Positions 56,488-64,000 of a DNA stretch of 64,000 bases are shown here, piece after piece. A program made the translations under genes and the position numbers. The stretch is from Streptomyces sp. NBC_00273 (GTDB taxonomy: Bacteria > Actinomycetota > Actinomycetes > Streptomycetales > Streptomycetaceae): positions 6,957,501-7,021,500 of the forward strand of contig NZ_CP108067.1 of assembly GCF_036178145.1 (NCBI RefSeq), given 5' to 3'. The notes beneath the pieces were generated by a model. That model was not told where the DNA came from. It saw only the letters and a program-made list of their open reading frames with translations, and did no database searches. The first letter of the stretch is position 1. Every line of letters starts with the position of its first letter.

Positions 56488-56661
56488 GTGGTCCCCCGTG
56501 GTGTCTTCGGTTCCGACTGACACCGATCACGTTAACCAGCGGCACTGACAGTGGCCTGTGGCGTTGGGTAGTCATATCAATCCGTTCCGAGGTTTCGCCG
56601 ACTTGGTGGGGTCTACGCTTTTTCGCGGAACAAGGGCAGTGCGGAAGCGGGGAGTTGGCTC

Positions 56662-57492
56662 GTGGCCAAGCAGAAGGATCTGAACGGGGCGCAGACGCCG
56701 GAGGAGTTCGCCCGCGAGGAGCTGCGACGCCACCGAGAAGCGGCCGGGCTGAGCCAGGAAGGTCTGGGCGAACGGATCTTCACGAGCGGCACGTATGTCG
56801 GGCAGATGGAGTGCGGCACGCGGCGGCTCCGGCCGGAGATCGCGGAGCTGATCGACAAGGTGTTCGGCACCGGGGACTACTTCACTCGCCTGGCCAAGGC
56901 GTTCAAGTCCAAGCATGTCGAGTACTTCGCCGAGGCGGCCGAGCTGGAACGTTTGGCGACGGCCATCTTCGACTACGGTCCCACGTTGGTTCCCGGGCTG
57001 CTCCAGACAGCGGACTATGCGCGCGCCGTGATTCGGGCCGCTAGTCCCACCGGTCCGGCGGACCGTGTCGATTCCCTGATCGCGGCTCGCATGGAGCGTG
57101 CCCGAATTCTTGACGACCCAGATACCCCCGAATTGTGGGTTGTTCTGCATGAAGCCGTACTGCGTACGGCAGTCGGCGGGCACGCTGTGATGGCTGCCCA
57201 GCTGCGGCACGTCTCCTCCTGCGTTCGCGCGCATCGGATCACCGTCCAGGTGGTGCCATTTGCGGCGGGTGCCCACGGCGCTCTGGGGGCGTATGTGCGC
57301 ATCATGCAGTTCGCCGATGCACCCGACGCGGCTTACACAGAGGGCCCGCACGCAGGACAGTTGCTCGACTGTCCGGCACTGGTTCGGCGTCACTGGAGGT
57401 CTTACGATCTTGCTAGGGCCGCCGCGCTGTCGCCGGAGGCATCCCTGGCCTTGATCGAGTCAGTGGCGGAGGAGCACGCAAGATGCGCGTAG
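56662..57492 (+). CDS. Scr1-family helix-turn-helix regulator (XRE + DUF5753)
   Basis: The 276-residue protein has an N-terminal XRE helix-turn-helix (about residues 15-70, with [19 protein letters not shown]) and a DUF5753 effector-like C-terminal domain (about 95-270; [18 protein letters not shown] is typical). Such proteins are paired with DUF397 proteins in Streptomyces and several affect development or secondary metabolism. Here the DUF397 gene overlaps its stop by ten bases. The GTG start has GGGGAG upstream. Base composition is slightly lower in GC than its neighbours. Confidence 0.88.
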   Translation: MAKQKDLNGAQTPEEFAREELRRHREAAGLSQEGLGERIFTSGTYVGQMECGTRRLRPEIAELIDKVFGTGDYFTRLAKAFKSKHVEYFAEAAELERLATAIFDYGPTLVPGLLQTADYARAVIRAASPTGPADRVDSLIAARMERARILDDPDTPELWVVLHEAVLRTAVGGHAVMAAQLRHVSSCVRAHRITVQVVPFAAGAHGALGAYVRIMQFADAPDAAYTEGPHAGQLLDCPALVRRHWRSYDLARAAALSPEASLALIESVAEEHARCA

Positions 57493-57683
57493 ACGTGAAC
57501 GGCCTGTCCTGGCGGACGTCCTCCTACACCAATGGGGAGGGCGGCGAGTGTGTCGAGGTCTCCGACGACCTCCCCGGCGTCGTCCCCGTCCGCGACACCA
57601 AGCTTGCGGGCACCGGCCCGGTGCTGGTATTCCCGGCCGCCGCGTGGGCGCCGTTCATCCGGGCCGTGAAGGGTCGAGCTTGA
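57483..57683 (+). CDS. DUF397 protein, partner of the Scr1-like regulator
   Basis: The 66-residue protein shows the DUF397 pattern: [19 protein letters not shown], then [10 protein letters not shown] and a C-terminal [10 protein letters not shown]. Such small proteins act with their adjacent XRE/DUF5753 regulators, probably as antagonists or co-regulators. The ATG starts inside the regulator gene. Its 3' end overlaps the convergent UTRA gene by 29 bases. Confidence 0.88.
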   Translation: MRVDVNGLSWRTSSYTNGEGGECVEVSDDLPGVVPVRDTKLAGTGPVLVFPAAAWAPFIRAVKGRA

Positions 57684-58203
57684 TCTCGTAGCGCAGCTGC
57701 TGGCGACCGGCCGGCATGAGCATCACGTCCGCCTGGACGGGGCGGTCCGCCGCGTCGTAGGTGGTGCGGGCCAGGCGGAGCACCGGTTCGCCCGCGCCGA
57801 GGCGCAGTTGCTCGCGCTCCTCGTCCAGCGGCATCGACGCCGTCACGTCCTCGACGACCCGGACCCCGATGTGCCCGAGGGCGGCCAGCAGCGTCACGGC
57901 GCCGCCGCGGATCTTCGCCGTGCCGGCCAGCGGGGTTCCCGCGGCGATGTCCGGCGGATAGTAGGTGTCCGTCAACTCCGTCGGCTCGCCATCGAGTTCG
58001 ATGACCCTGCGGCGCACCACGACCGTACTTCCGGCCGCCAGGCCGAGCATGGCGGCGACGGCGGCGGGGGCTGCAGCTTCTCCCGCGTGCAGGATGCGCT
58101 GACTGCCCCGCCGCCCGGCCTCCGCGGCCTCCTCCGTCCAGGCGTCCGCCGCGCCGGGCGGGCGCGCGGTCAGATACGGCAGCGACTTACTGGTCCACTC
58201 CAT
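57655..58203 (-). CDS. UTRA-domain regulator lacking a DNA-binding domain
   Basis: The 182-residue protein (ATG 58203; an in-frame GTG at 58212 is possible) is mostly a UTRA ligand-binding domain, with LDGEPTELTDTYYPPDIA, GAVTLLAALGHIGVRVVEDVTA and LDEEREQLRLGAGEPVLRLARTTYD. A GntR winged helix would normally precede it and is absent; the N-terminal 35 residues do not look like one. It may sense a ligand and act through a partner, or be a truncated relic. It overlaps genes at both ends: DUF397 by 29 bases and the hydrolase by 17. Confidence 0.8.
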   Translation of the reverse strand: MEWTSKSLPYLTARPPGAADAWTEEAAEAGRRGSQRILHAGEAAAPAAVAAMLGLAAGSTVVVRRRVIELDGEPTELTDTYYPPDIAAGTPLAGTAKIRGGAVTLLAALGHIGVRVVEDVTASMPLDEEREQLRLGAGEPVLRLARTTYDAADRPVQADVMLMPAGRQQLRYEIKLDPSRPG

Positions 58204-59026
58204 GCCCGCCACGGTATGTGCGTTCCGGGCCGTACGGGGCGCCGTCGGCGAGGGCGGCGACCTCGCGGACGGCTGTGGCGACGGCCGGGGCGTCCCTCCT
58301 CAGGATCGCGCCGTGGTTGCTGGGCACCTTCGCGCTGAGCTGGATGTTCGGCTTGCGCGCGAACACCGGGTCGAGGCCCGCGCGGATGCGTTCCTGCTCG
58401 TCGCCCTTGCTCCCGAAGGACGTTCCCGAAGCCAGTACGTACCGCACCGGGACGGTGATGGCGTCCAGTACGGGGCCCAGTTCGCGCTCGCGGGCGAGCC
58501 GGCCGACCTCGATGTTGCTGGTCGCCATCTCGTCGGCGGTCATCCGCGGGGTCAGGCCCGTCGGACGCAGCAGTGGCATCAGCCAGCCCATCCGCTTGAA
58601 GAACGTGCGGATCCCCTGTTCCATCTCCTCGGTGAGCCAGTCGTACGGCTGCGCGCCGTCCACCAGGACCGCGCCCAGGGCGCGGTCCGGATTGCGGCTC
58701 GCCCAGTGGGCCCCGACGAACGCCCCGTAGGACCAGCCCACCACCAGCGCCCGGTCCACGCCCCTGGCCGCGAGTACGGCGTCGACGTCCCGGACGGCCG
58801 CCTCGAAGGAGTAGTCGGTCGAGCGCTTCGACTTCCTGCCGCGGGCCCGCTCGTCGTAGGTGATGTGCCGCCACCGGGGCCCCAGGTCGGCGATGACCCG
58901 CCGCCAGTACCCCTGGGTGGCGAAGTGGCCGTTGAGGTAGACCACGGGTGTGCCGGGGCCGCCGGTGTCGGTGGCGGCCAGGGCCGTGTCGTCGACCGGC
59001 ACCATGCCGGTCCATAACGCCGTCAT
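58187..59026 (-). CDS. Alpha/beta hydrolase
   Basis: The 279-residue protein has an alpha/beta hydrolase fold with the oxyanion strand VVYLNGHFATQGYW, the nucleophile elbow GWSYGAFVG and the catalytic His in SNHGAIL. The specific substrate is unknown. The ATG overlaps the stop of the DUF1048 gene, and its 3' end overlaps the UTRA gene, so it belongs to a tight minus-strand run with PadR and DUF1048. Confidence 0.85.
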   Translation of the reverse strand: MTALWTGMVPVDDTALAATDTGGPGTPVVYLNGHFATQGYWRRVIADLGPRWRHITYDERARGRKSKRSTDYSFEAAVRDVDAVLAARGVDRALVVGWSYGAFVGAHWASRNPDRALGAVLVDGAQPYDWLTEEMEQGIRTFFKRMGWLMPLLRPTGLTPRMTADEMATSNIEVGRLARERELGPVLDAITVPVRYVLASGTSFGSKGDEQERIRAGLDPVFARKPNIQLSAKVPSNHGAILRRDAPAVATAVREVAALADGAPYGPERTYRGGHGVDQ

Positions 59027-59481
59027 GCCGTGCCCCCGGCCGTGCCCCCGGCCGTGCCCCCGGCCGTGCCCCCGGCCGTGCCCCCGGCCGTGTCCCCGGC
59101 CGTGTCCCCGGCCGTGACTTCGGCCTCCTCGGCGCGGGCGAGGGCTTCCGTGAGTTGCTTCTTCGCGCGGGCGGGGACGTAGCCGCCCTCCGCGTAGTTC
59201 TGGGCGAACGCGTCGGCGAACTCCACCGGGTCCTCCCCGACGATCTCGCGCATCGGCGTGCCGTCCGCCGCGGCCTGCTCGAAGAGGTCGGCGAGGTCTT
59301 CGAACATCGACGCGTTGCTGTCGCCGTCGGTCGGCACGAAGTGCATCAGGTACCGCTCGATCGCCTCGACCGCCGCGCGCCGGCTCTCGGGGAGCTCCTT
59401 GACTCGCGCCTTGTACGCCCTCCAGCGCTTCTTCGGTCCGATCACCTTCGCGAGGAAACCGCTCTGCTCGTCCTCGGACAT
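59023..59481 (-). CDS. DUF1048 protein with C-terminal tandem repeats
   Basis: The 152-residue protein matches DUF1048 (KRWRAYKARVKELPES, LMHFVPTDGD, FEDLADLFEQAAADG), a family usually encoded beside PadR regulators, as here (2-nt gap). The last 28 residues are a TAGG/TAGD tetrapeptide array encoded by seven 12-bp DNA repeats at 59029-59112. The array looks liable to slip and change length. Function is unknown. Confidence 0.85.
   Translation of the reverse strand: MSEDEQSGFLAKVIGPKKRWRAYKARVKELPESRRAAVEAIERYLMHFVPTDGDSNASMFEDLADLFEQAAADGTPMREIVGEDPVEFADAFAQNYAEGGYVPARAKKQLTEALARAEEAEVTAGDTAGDTAGGTAGGTAGGTAGGTAGGTA
59029..59112. repeat. Seven tandem 12-bp repeats within the DUF1048 gene
   Basis: Five copies of CGTGCCCCCGGC are followed by two of CGTGTCCCCGGC, in phase with the reading frame. 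Confidence 0.85.
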
Positions 59482-59483
59482 GG

Positions 59484-59813
59484 TTACTTACCCCCTTCGC
59501 GGAGCTGGTCCAGTCGTTCCGTGAGGAAGCTCCAGGTCCTCCAGAACTCTTCGAGGTACTCCCGCCCCTCGGCGTTGAGGGAGTACACCTTGCGCGGCGG
59601 CCCCTTCTCGGAAGGGACCTTCTCCACGTCGACGAGACCGCGCTTCTCGACCCTGATGAGCAGCGCGTAGACGGTCCCTTCGGCGATGTCGGAGAACCCC
59701 TGCTCCCGCAGCCATGCCGTGATCTCGTAGCCGTACGCGGGCCGGCCGGACAGGGTCGCGAGGACGATGCCCTCCAGCGTGCCCTTGAGCATTTCCGTCA
59801 GCAGCTTGGGCAT
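59484..59813 (-). CDS. PadR-family transcriptional regulator
   Basis: The 109-residue protein has a PadR winged helix: LKGTLEGIVLATLSGRPAYGYEI, then EGTVYALLIRVEKRGLV and the wing PPRKVYSLNAEGREYL. The ATG (MPKLLTEM) follows GAGGAGGTG at ideal spacing, which excludes a longer frame. It probably represses its own operon with DUF1048 and the hydrolase through direct repeats upstream at 59845-59882. Confidence 0.9.
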   Translation of the reverse strand: MPKLLTEMLKGTLEGIVLATLSGRPAYGYEITAWLREQGFSDIAEGTVYALLIRVEKRGLVDVEKVPSEKGPPRKVYSLNAEGREYLEEFWRTWSFLTERLDQLREGGK

Positions 59814-59844
59814 GGAACACCTCCTCCCTGAGCTATTCGGTGTT

Positions 59845-59882
59845 GCTGAGTACCGGTACAACGTAACGCTGACTACTGGTAC
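59845..59882 (-). promoter_or_regulatory. Candidate PadR operator (direct repeats over promoter)
   Basis: GCTGAGTACCGGTAC at 59845 and GCTGACTACTGGTAC at 59868 differ at two of 15 positions and start 23 bases apart, close to two helical turns. The first contains the palindrome GTACCGGTAC. On the minus strand a -35-like TTGCTA and -10-like TACGTT overlap them. Confidence 0.55.
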
Positions 59883-59936
59883 TTAGCAAGAACGAATAGC
59901 TCGAGGGTCGGGCAACTTCGCTCACTCGAAGGGCGG

Positions 59937-59987
59937 TTGACAGTCACCGCATATGCATAGTCCTATAGTGCTAGGAAGCTAGATGAA
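59937..59987 (+). promoter_or_regulatory. Candidate promoter and operator of the GntR-ABC operon
   Basis: TTGACA (59937) lies upstream of TATAGT (59964), but the spacing (21) is long. CTAG-GAAG-CTAG at 59971-59982 forms a small inverted repeat over the start region, a place where YtrA-type regulators bind. Confidence 0.35.
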
Positions 59988-59999
59988 TAGAGGAGGACA

Positions 60000-60407
60000 G
60001 TGATCGAGTTTCACCTCGATGCCCGGTCCGGCGTCGCTCCGTACATGCAGCTCGTCCACCAGGTGCGTCAGGCCCTGCGGCTCGGGCTGCTGTCCGAGGG
60101 GGACCGGCTGCCGACCGTCAAGGACGTCGCGGCCGGTGTGGCGATCAACCCGAACACCGTGCTCAAGGCCTACCGGGAGCTCGAGTACGAGGGCCTGGTC
60201 TCCAAGAAGCCCGGGGTCGGCACCTTCATCTCCGGCACGCTCAGCGACGACTCGCTCTCCGAGCACGAGCCGCTGCGCCGGGAGTTGCAGCAGTGGCTCG
60301 ACAAGGCGCGGGCCGCCGGGCTGGGCGAGGAGAGCATCGAGGCCCTGTTCCTGAGCACCTTCCGAGCCCGCACCGGTACGGACCCGCACACCGAAGAGGA
60401 GAAATGA
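60000..60407 (+). CDS. GntR-family regulator, YtrA subfamily
   Basis: The 135-residue protein is a winged helix (residues about 10-75: YMQLVHQVRQALRLGLLSEGD, TVKDVAAGVAINPNTVLKAYRELEYEGL) with a short dimerisation tail, the YtrA architecture. YtrA-type genes usually lead an operon with an ABC exporter, exactly as here; the ATPase ATG overlaps its stop. The GTG start has AGGAGG at good spacing. It probably represses the operon in the absence of a cell-envelope or antibiotic signal. Confidence 0.9.
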   Translation: MIEFHLDARSGVAPYMQLVHQVRQALRLGLLSEGDRLPTVKDVAAGVAINPNTVLKAYRELEYEGLVSKKPGVGTFISGTLSDDSLSEHEPLRRELQQWLDKARAAGLGEESIEALFLSTFRARTGTDPHTEEEK

Positions 60408-61306
60408 CCGCAATACCCGCAGTATTGGAAGCCCGTGCGCTGGGCAAGCGGTACGGCCGCAAAGAGGCGCTGAGCGACTGCACCCTGAGCGTGCCGTCCG
60501 GGCGGGTCGTCGGCCTGGTCGGGCCCAACGGGGCCGGCAAGTCCACCCTGTTGCAGCTGGCCTGCGGGCTGATCGGCCCGACCTCCGGCACCATCGAGGT
60601 GCTCGGCGGCCGGCCCGCGTCCGGGCCCGAGCAGCTCGCCAAGGTCGGGTTCGTCGCCCAGGACACGCCCACCTACGCCGGACTGTCCATCGCCGACCAC
60701 CTGAAGCTGGGCGCCCGGCTCAACCCGGGCTGGGACGCCCAGCTGGCGGGAGACCGGATCCGGCAGCTCGGCCTGGACCCCGCCCAGAAGGCGGGCAAGC
60801 TCTCCGGCGGCCAGCGCGCCCAGGTGGCCCTGACCCTCGCCGTCGCCAAACGGCCCGAGCTGCTGATCCTCGACGAGCCCGTCGCCGCCCTGGACCCGCT
60901 GGCCCGCCGGGAGTTCCTGCAGAGCCTGATGGAGGTCGTCGCCGAACACGGCACCACCGTCGTGCTCTCCTCGCACCTGGTGTCCGACCTGGAACGGGTC
61001 TGCGACCACCTGATCTCGCTGGTCGCCTCCCGGGTCCAGGTCGCGGGCGACGTCGACGACCTGCTCGCCACCCACTTCCGGCTCACCACCGCCCGCCGCG
61101 AGGCGGCCACCCTGCCCCCGGGCATGCAGGTCATCCAGGAGACCCGCACCGAGCGGCAGAGCACCTTCATCGTGCGCTCCGACAAGGCGGTCCAGGATCC
61201 CTCCTGGGTCCTGGAGCCGCTCAACCTGGAGGACCTCGTCCTCACCTACATGAGCCGGGCCACGGCCGGGCCCGGCCCCCGACCCACCCGGGAGAACCAG
61301 CGATGA
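60404..61306 (+). CDS. ABC transporter ATP-binding protein of the YtrA operon
   Basis: The 300-residue ATPase has Walker A GPNGAGKS, signature LSGGQRAQ, Walker B LLILDEPVAALDP and switch His in VVLSSHLVSD. The ATG overlaps the regulator stop (ATGA) and the permease ATG overlaps its stop in turn. It likely powers export of an envelope-active compound, by analogy with YtrA-controlled systems. Confidence 0.92.
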   Translation: MTAIPAVLEARALGKRYGRKEALSDCTLSVPSGRVVGLVGPNGAGKSTLLQLACGLIGPTSGTIEVLGGRPASGPEQLAKVGFVAQDTPTYAGLSIADHLKLGARLNPGWDAQLAGDRIRQLGLDPAQKAGKLSGGQRAQVALTLAVAKRPELLILDEPVAALDPLARREFLQSLMEVVAEHGTTVVLSSHLVSDLERVCDHLISLVASRVQVAGDVDDLLATHFRLTTARREAATLPPGMQVIQETRTERQSTFIVRSDKAVQDPSWVLEPLNLEDLVLTYMSRATAGPGPRPTRENQR

Positions 61307-62337
61307 TCTGGCTGACCTGGCGCCAGTACCGCGTCCAGACCCTCGCCGCGCTCGCCGTCCTCGCCGCGATCGCGATATTCCTCGTCGTCACCGGCCTCCA
61401 GATGCGCGAGGTCTACGACAGCACCGTCGCCGGCTGCGGCAGCGACTGCGAACCGGCGAAGAACGCCCTCGTCGTCGAGTACCAGACCCTGACCTACTAC
61501 GTCACGAGCCTGCTGCTCGCCACACCCGGCATCATCGGGATCTTCTGGGGCGCCCCGCTGATCGCCCGTGAACTGGAGACCGGCACCCACCGGCTCATCT
61601 GGAACCAGAGCATCTCCCGCGGCCGCTGGCTCCTGGTCAAGCTCGGGGCCGTCGGCCTGATCGCCGTCGCCGTCACCGGGGTGCTCAGCCTCCTGGTGAC
61701 CTGGTGGGCCGGCCCCATCGACCGGGTCAACCTGGACCGGTTCACCGCCCTGATGTTCAGCGGCCGCGGGGTCGTCCCCCTCGGCTACGCGGCGTTCGCC
61801 TTCACCCTCGGCGCCTCGGCCGGACTCCTGATCCGGCGCACCGTACCCGCGATGGCCGCGACCCTCGCCGCCTTCCTCGCGGTGCAGATCTTCGTACCCT
61901 TCGCGATCCGCCCGCACTTCGTGGCGCCGGAACACACCGATGTCGCGCTCAGCTCCCTCGTCATGGCGCCGGTCGGCGGCGGCGAGGAGTCCGGTGCGAT
62001 GAAGGACGGCTGGAACGCGAACCACATCCAGCTGAAGGGTTCCGGAAACGACGCCCACCTGCGGATCGGGGTGCTCAGGCCGGGCGTCTGGGTCGTGTCC
62101 GACCTCGGTGCGGTGCTCGACGCCTCCGGCAAGGAGGTCCGCGGTGCCGAGGGCTGCGCGGAGCCCAAGGCGGACCCCTTCGAATGCTTCGCCACCTCGA
62201 AGGGCCACATAGAGGTCGACTACCAGCCCGCCGACCGCTACTGGACCTTCCAGTGGATCGAGACCGGGATCTTCCTCGCGCTCTCCGGACTGCTGGCCGG
62301 GTTCTGCGCCTGGTGGCTGCGCCGCCGGGCGGCCTGA
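61303..62337 (+). CDS. ABC transporter permease of the YtrA operon
   Basis: The 344-residue protein has six predicted membrane helices and a large extracellular loop between helices five and six containing several Cys (GAEGCAEPKADPFECF). MIWLTWRQYRVQTLAALAVL is typical of ABC exporter permeases of this group. The ATG overlaps the ATPase stop. It ends 31 bases before a perfect 16-bp hairpin. Confidence 0.88.
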   Translation: MIWLTWRQYRVQTLAALAVLAAIAIFLVVTGLQMREVYDSTVAGCGSDCEPAKNALVVEYQTLTYYVTSLLLATPGIIGIFWGAPLIARELETGTHRLIWNQSISRGRWLLVKLGAVGLIAVAVTGVLSLLVTWWAGPIDRVNLDRFTALMFSGRGVVPLGYAAFAFTLGASAGLLIRRTVPAMAATLAAFLAVQIFVPFAIRPHFVAPEHTDVALSSLVMAPVGGGEESGAMKDGWNANHIQLKGSGNDAHLRIGVLRPGVWVVSDLGAVLDASGKEVRGAEGCAEPKADPFECFATSKGHIEVDYQPADRYWTFQWIETGIFLALSGLLAGFCAWWLRRRAA

Positions 62338-62368
62338 CCGGCACGAGGAGGAACGGCACGAGGAGAAC

Positions 62369-62407
62369 GGGGCGGCCGAAGCCAACGCAACTGGCTTCGG
62401 CCGCCCC
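62369..62407. terminator. 16-bp perfect hairpin, bidirectional terminator
   Basis: GGGGCGGCCGAAGCCA pairs perfectly with TGGCTTCGGCCGCCCC around a 7-base loop, between the permease gene and the convergent GlxA-type gene. Confidence 0.8.
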
Positions 62408-62415
62408 CCTCGACT

Positions 62416-63378
62416 CTACGGCCGTCGAGCCCGCGCCGTGGCACGGTACGTGCTCGGGGTCAGGCCCGTGTGGCGGGTCAGGTGGGTGCGGAGGGAGTCC
62501 GCCGTGCCGAGTCCGCTGCGGGCGGCCACCTGGTCCATCGGGAGGGTGGTGGTCTCCAGGATCTCGCAGGCGCGGTCCAGACGCTGGTGCAGCAGCCACT
62601 GGAGGGGGCTGAGGCCCGTTTCGGCGCGGAAGCGGCGGGTCAGGGTGCGGGTGCTCGTGCCCGCGTGCCGGGCCAGCTCGGCCAGGGTCGTCGGCTCGTG
62701 CAGGCGGGCCAGCGCCCAGGCGCGGGTGGCCACCAGGGAGGTGCCGCGCTCCGGCGGCAGCGGGGTCTCGATGAACTGGGCCTGGCCGCCCGGCCGTACG
62801 GGGGCCGCCACGACCAGACGGGCCGTGGCGTTCGCGACGGCGGCGCCGTAGTCGCGGCGCACCAGGTGCAGGCACAGGTCGATCCCGGCCGACATGCCCG
62901 CCGACGTCAGCACCCTGCCGTCCTCGACGAACAGCACGGCGGGCACGAGCTCGACCTCGGGGAAGAGCCGCCCGAACTCCGCGGACGCCGACCAGAAGGT
63001 CGTGGCCCGGCGGCCCTCCAGGAGACCCGCCTGCGCGAGGACGAAGGCACCCGTGCAGATGGAGGCGATGCGAGCGCCCCGTGCGGCGGCGGCCCGCAGG
63101 GCGTCAAGCACCCGGGGGTCGGGGCCCTCCCGGTCGGCCGTCCCCGTGATCATCACCGTGTCGGCCCGCTCCACCGCCTCCAGGCCGTCCGGCACCACGA
63201 CGTCCGTGCCGTACCGCGCCTGCACCACGCCGGGGACGAGCGTGCAGACCGTCACCTCGTACGCAGGCTGCCCGCCGAGGGCCGTCGCGCCGAACACCAC
63301 CCCCGGGATCGACAGGTCGAAGGTGGTGACCGGCGGGCACGCGATGACCGCGACGCGGTGCGGGCGAGTGATCGGCAT
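62416..63378 (-). CDS. GlxA-type AraC-family regulator
   Basis: The 320-residue protein has an N-terminal DJ-1/PfpI-like domain with the Cys site SICTGAFVLAQAGLLEGR and a C-terminal AraC helix-turn-helix pair (TTLAELARHAGTSTRTLTRRF and MDQVAARSGLGTADSLRTH). ATG 63378 with GGAG upstream was chosen over a longer frame. It is divergent from the epimerase-like gene and probably controls it; GTTGAC-n2-GTCAAC at 63441-63454 is a candidate operator. Confidence 0.9.
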   Translation of the reverse strand: MPITRPHRVAVIACPPVTTFDLSIPGVVFGATALGGQPAYEVTVCTLVPGVVQARYGTDVVVPDGLEAVERADTVMITGTADREGPDPRVLDALRAAAARGARIASICTGAFVLAQAGLLEGRRATTFWSASAEFGRLFPEVELVPAVLFVEDGRVLTSAGMSAGIDLCLHLVRRDYGAAVANATARLVVAAPVRPGGQAQFIETPLPPERGTSLVATRAWALARLHEPTTLAELARHAGTSTRTLTRRFRAETGLSPLQWLLHQRLDRACEILETTTLPMDQVAARSGLGTADSLRTHLTRHTGLTPSTYRATARARRP

Positions 63379-63440
63379 GGCTCGAATCTCCGGATTGCTG
63401 GCATTCCAGCCACTACTGTACGGCCGGGCCCGGGGCGAGG

Positions 63441-63454
63441 GTTGACCTGTCAAC
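63441..63454. promoter_or_regulatory. Candidate operator between GlxA-type gene and epimerase gene
   Basis: GTTGAC and GTCAAC are perfect inverted 6-bp arms with a 2-base spacer, located mid-way between the divergent genes. The left arm contains a consensus-like -35 TTGACC on the plus strand. Confidence 0.45.
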
Positions 63455-63490
63455 AACAGCAACTCGCAGTCCCAGTTCAGGAGTACAGCC

Positions 63491-64000
63491 ATGGCCCTGC
63501 ACGTCATCACGGGCGCCGGTGCGATCGGCACCGCCACCGCCCGTCTGCTCGCCGCATCAGGCGAGCAGGTCCGCGTCGTCACCCGCAGCGGCGGCGGGCC
63601 CGATCTTCCGCTCGTCGAGCGGGTCGCCGCGGACATCACCGACACCGACCGGCTCGTCGAGCTGCTGCACGGCGCCCGGACCCTCTACAACGCGGCCGCG
63701 CCCGCCTACCAGGACTGGCGGACCGCCTTCCCGCCCCTCGCCGCCTCGCTGCTCGCCGCCGCCGGGCGGACCGGCACCGACTACGTGATGCTGGGCAACG
63801 TGTACGGGTACGGAGCCGTCGACGGCCCCCTCACGCCCGACCTGCCCATGAGGCCCAACTCCGACAAGGGTCGGGTGCGCGCCGCCATGTGGGAGGAGGC
63901 GCTGGCCGCGCACCGGGCCGGGCGGGTCCGGGTCGCCGAGGTGCGCGCCGGCGACTTCCTCGGGGCGAACGTCCTCGGACTCTTCCCCCTCCTGGCCGTG
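63491..64000 (+). CDS. NAD(P)-binding epimerase/dehydratase-like protein, 3' end cut off
   Basis: The visible 170 residues begin with a Rossmann motif MALHVITGAGAIGTATARLLAASGEQV and continue with DITDTDRLVELLHGARTLYNAAAPAY and YVMLGNVYGYG, the pattern of NAD-dependent epimerase/dehydratase or atypical short-chain dehydrogenases. AGGAG precedes the ATG. It is divergent from the GlxA-type regulator, which likely controls it. The substrate is unknown. Confidence 0.85.
   Translation, partial: MALHVITGAGAIGTATARLLAASGEQVRVVTRSGGGPDLPLVERVAADITDTDRLVELLHGARTLYNAAAPAYQDWRTAFPPLAASLLAAAGRTGTDYVMLGNVYGYGAVDGPLTPDLPMRPNSDKGRVRAAMWEEALAAHRAGRVRVAEVRAGDFLGANVLGLFPLLAV

Overview
This window is chromosomal DNA from a Streptomyces-type actinomycete. 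The support is very high GC with strongly GC-biased third codon positions, many GTG starts, 4-nt stop/start overlaps, GC-rich intergenic palindromes of the kind scattered through Streptomyces genomes, and actinomycete-specific genes: PriA in place of HisA plus TrpF, the small trp-locus protein TrpM, and the Scr1/DUF397 pair. Almost everything is conserved core genome. I see no phage, insertion sequence, CRISPR array, rRNA or tRNA.

Layout. 1-3649: the end of lspA, an RluD-type pseudouridine synthase, a GNAT acetyltransferase and a CPA1 Na+/H+ antiporter. 3729-12554: a TetR regulator with a divergent SRPBCC-like gene, a MscS channel, a dienelactone-hydrolase-like enzyme, a secreted M43 metalloprotease, a Tat-exported PhoD phosphatase, a DsbA-like thiol protein, a membrane protein and a DUF2252 kinase-like protein. 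12728-23790: dnaE, a small Lys-rich protein, a NYN nuclease, an ABC exporter, a DUF2567 protein, a YbaK deacylase, a LON-domain protein and a large repeat/membrane protein. 23916-29632: a compact histidine operon, hisD-C-B-(small membrane gene)-hisH-priA-ridA-hisF. 30442-37451: hisI, trpE, three small membrane-protein genes, then trpC-trpM-trpB-trpA. PriA (HisA plus TrpF activity) links the two pathways. hisG, hisE, trpD and the TrpG subunit are not in the window.

37584-39657: a second DsbA-like protein and lgt. 39871-48578: a minus-strand seven-gene operon with four different ADP-ribosylglycohydrolase-family proteins, a ribokinase, a class III CoA-transferase and a CitE-like lyase. This is the least explained part of the window and my best candidate for an undescribed pathway. 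48829-55925: a VIT/CCC1 transporter, then gltB-gltD. 56056-64000: an accessory-looking end with a secreted protein, an Scr1/DUF397 pair, a UTRA-only regulator, a hydrolase, a PadR-DUF1048 pair, a GntR(YtrA)-ABC exporter operon, a GlxA-type AraC regulator and a truncated NAD-binding epimerase gene.

Regulatory DNA. Thirteen strong intergenic hairpins separate most transcription units. Candidate operators sit upstream of the TetR, PadR, GntR and GlxA genes. Nine genes have a -10-like hexamer 6-8 nt before the start codon, suggesting leaderless mRNAs. Domain calls come from reading motifs by eye; no database search was run.
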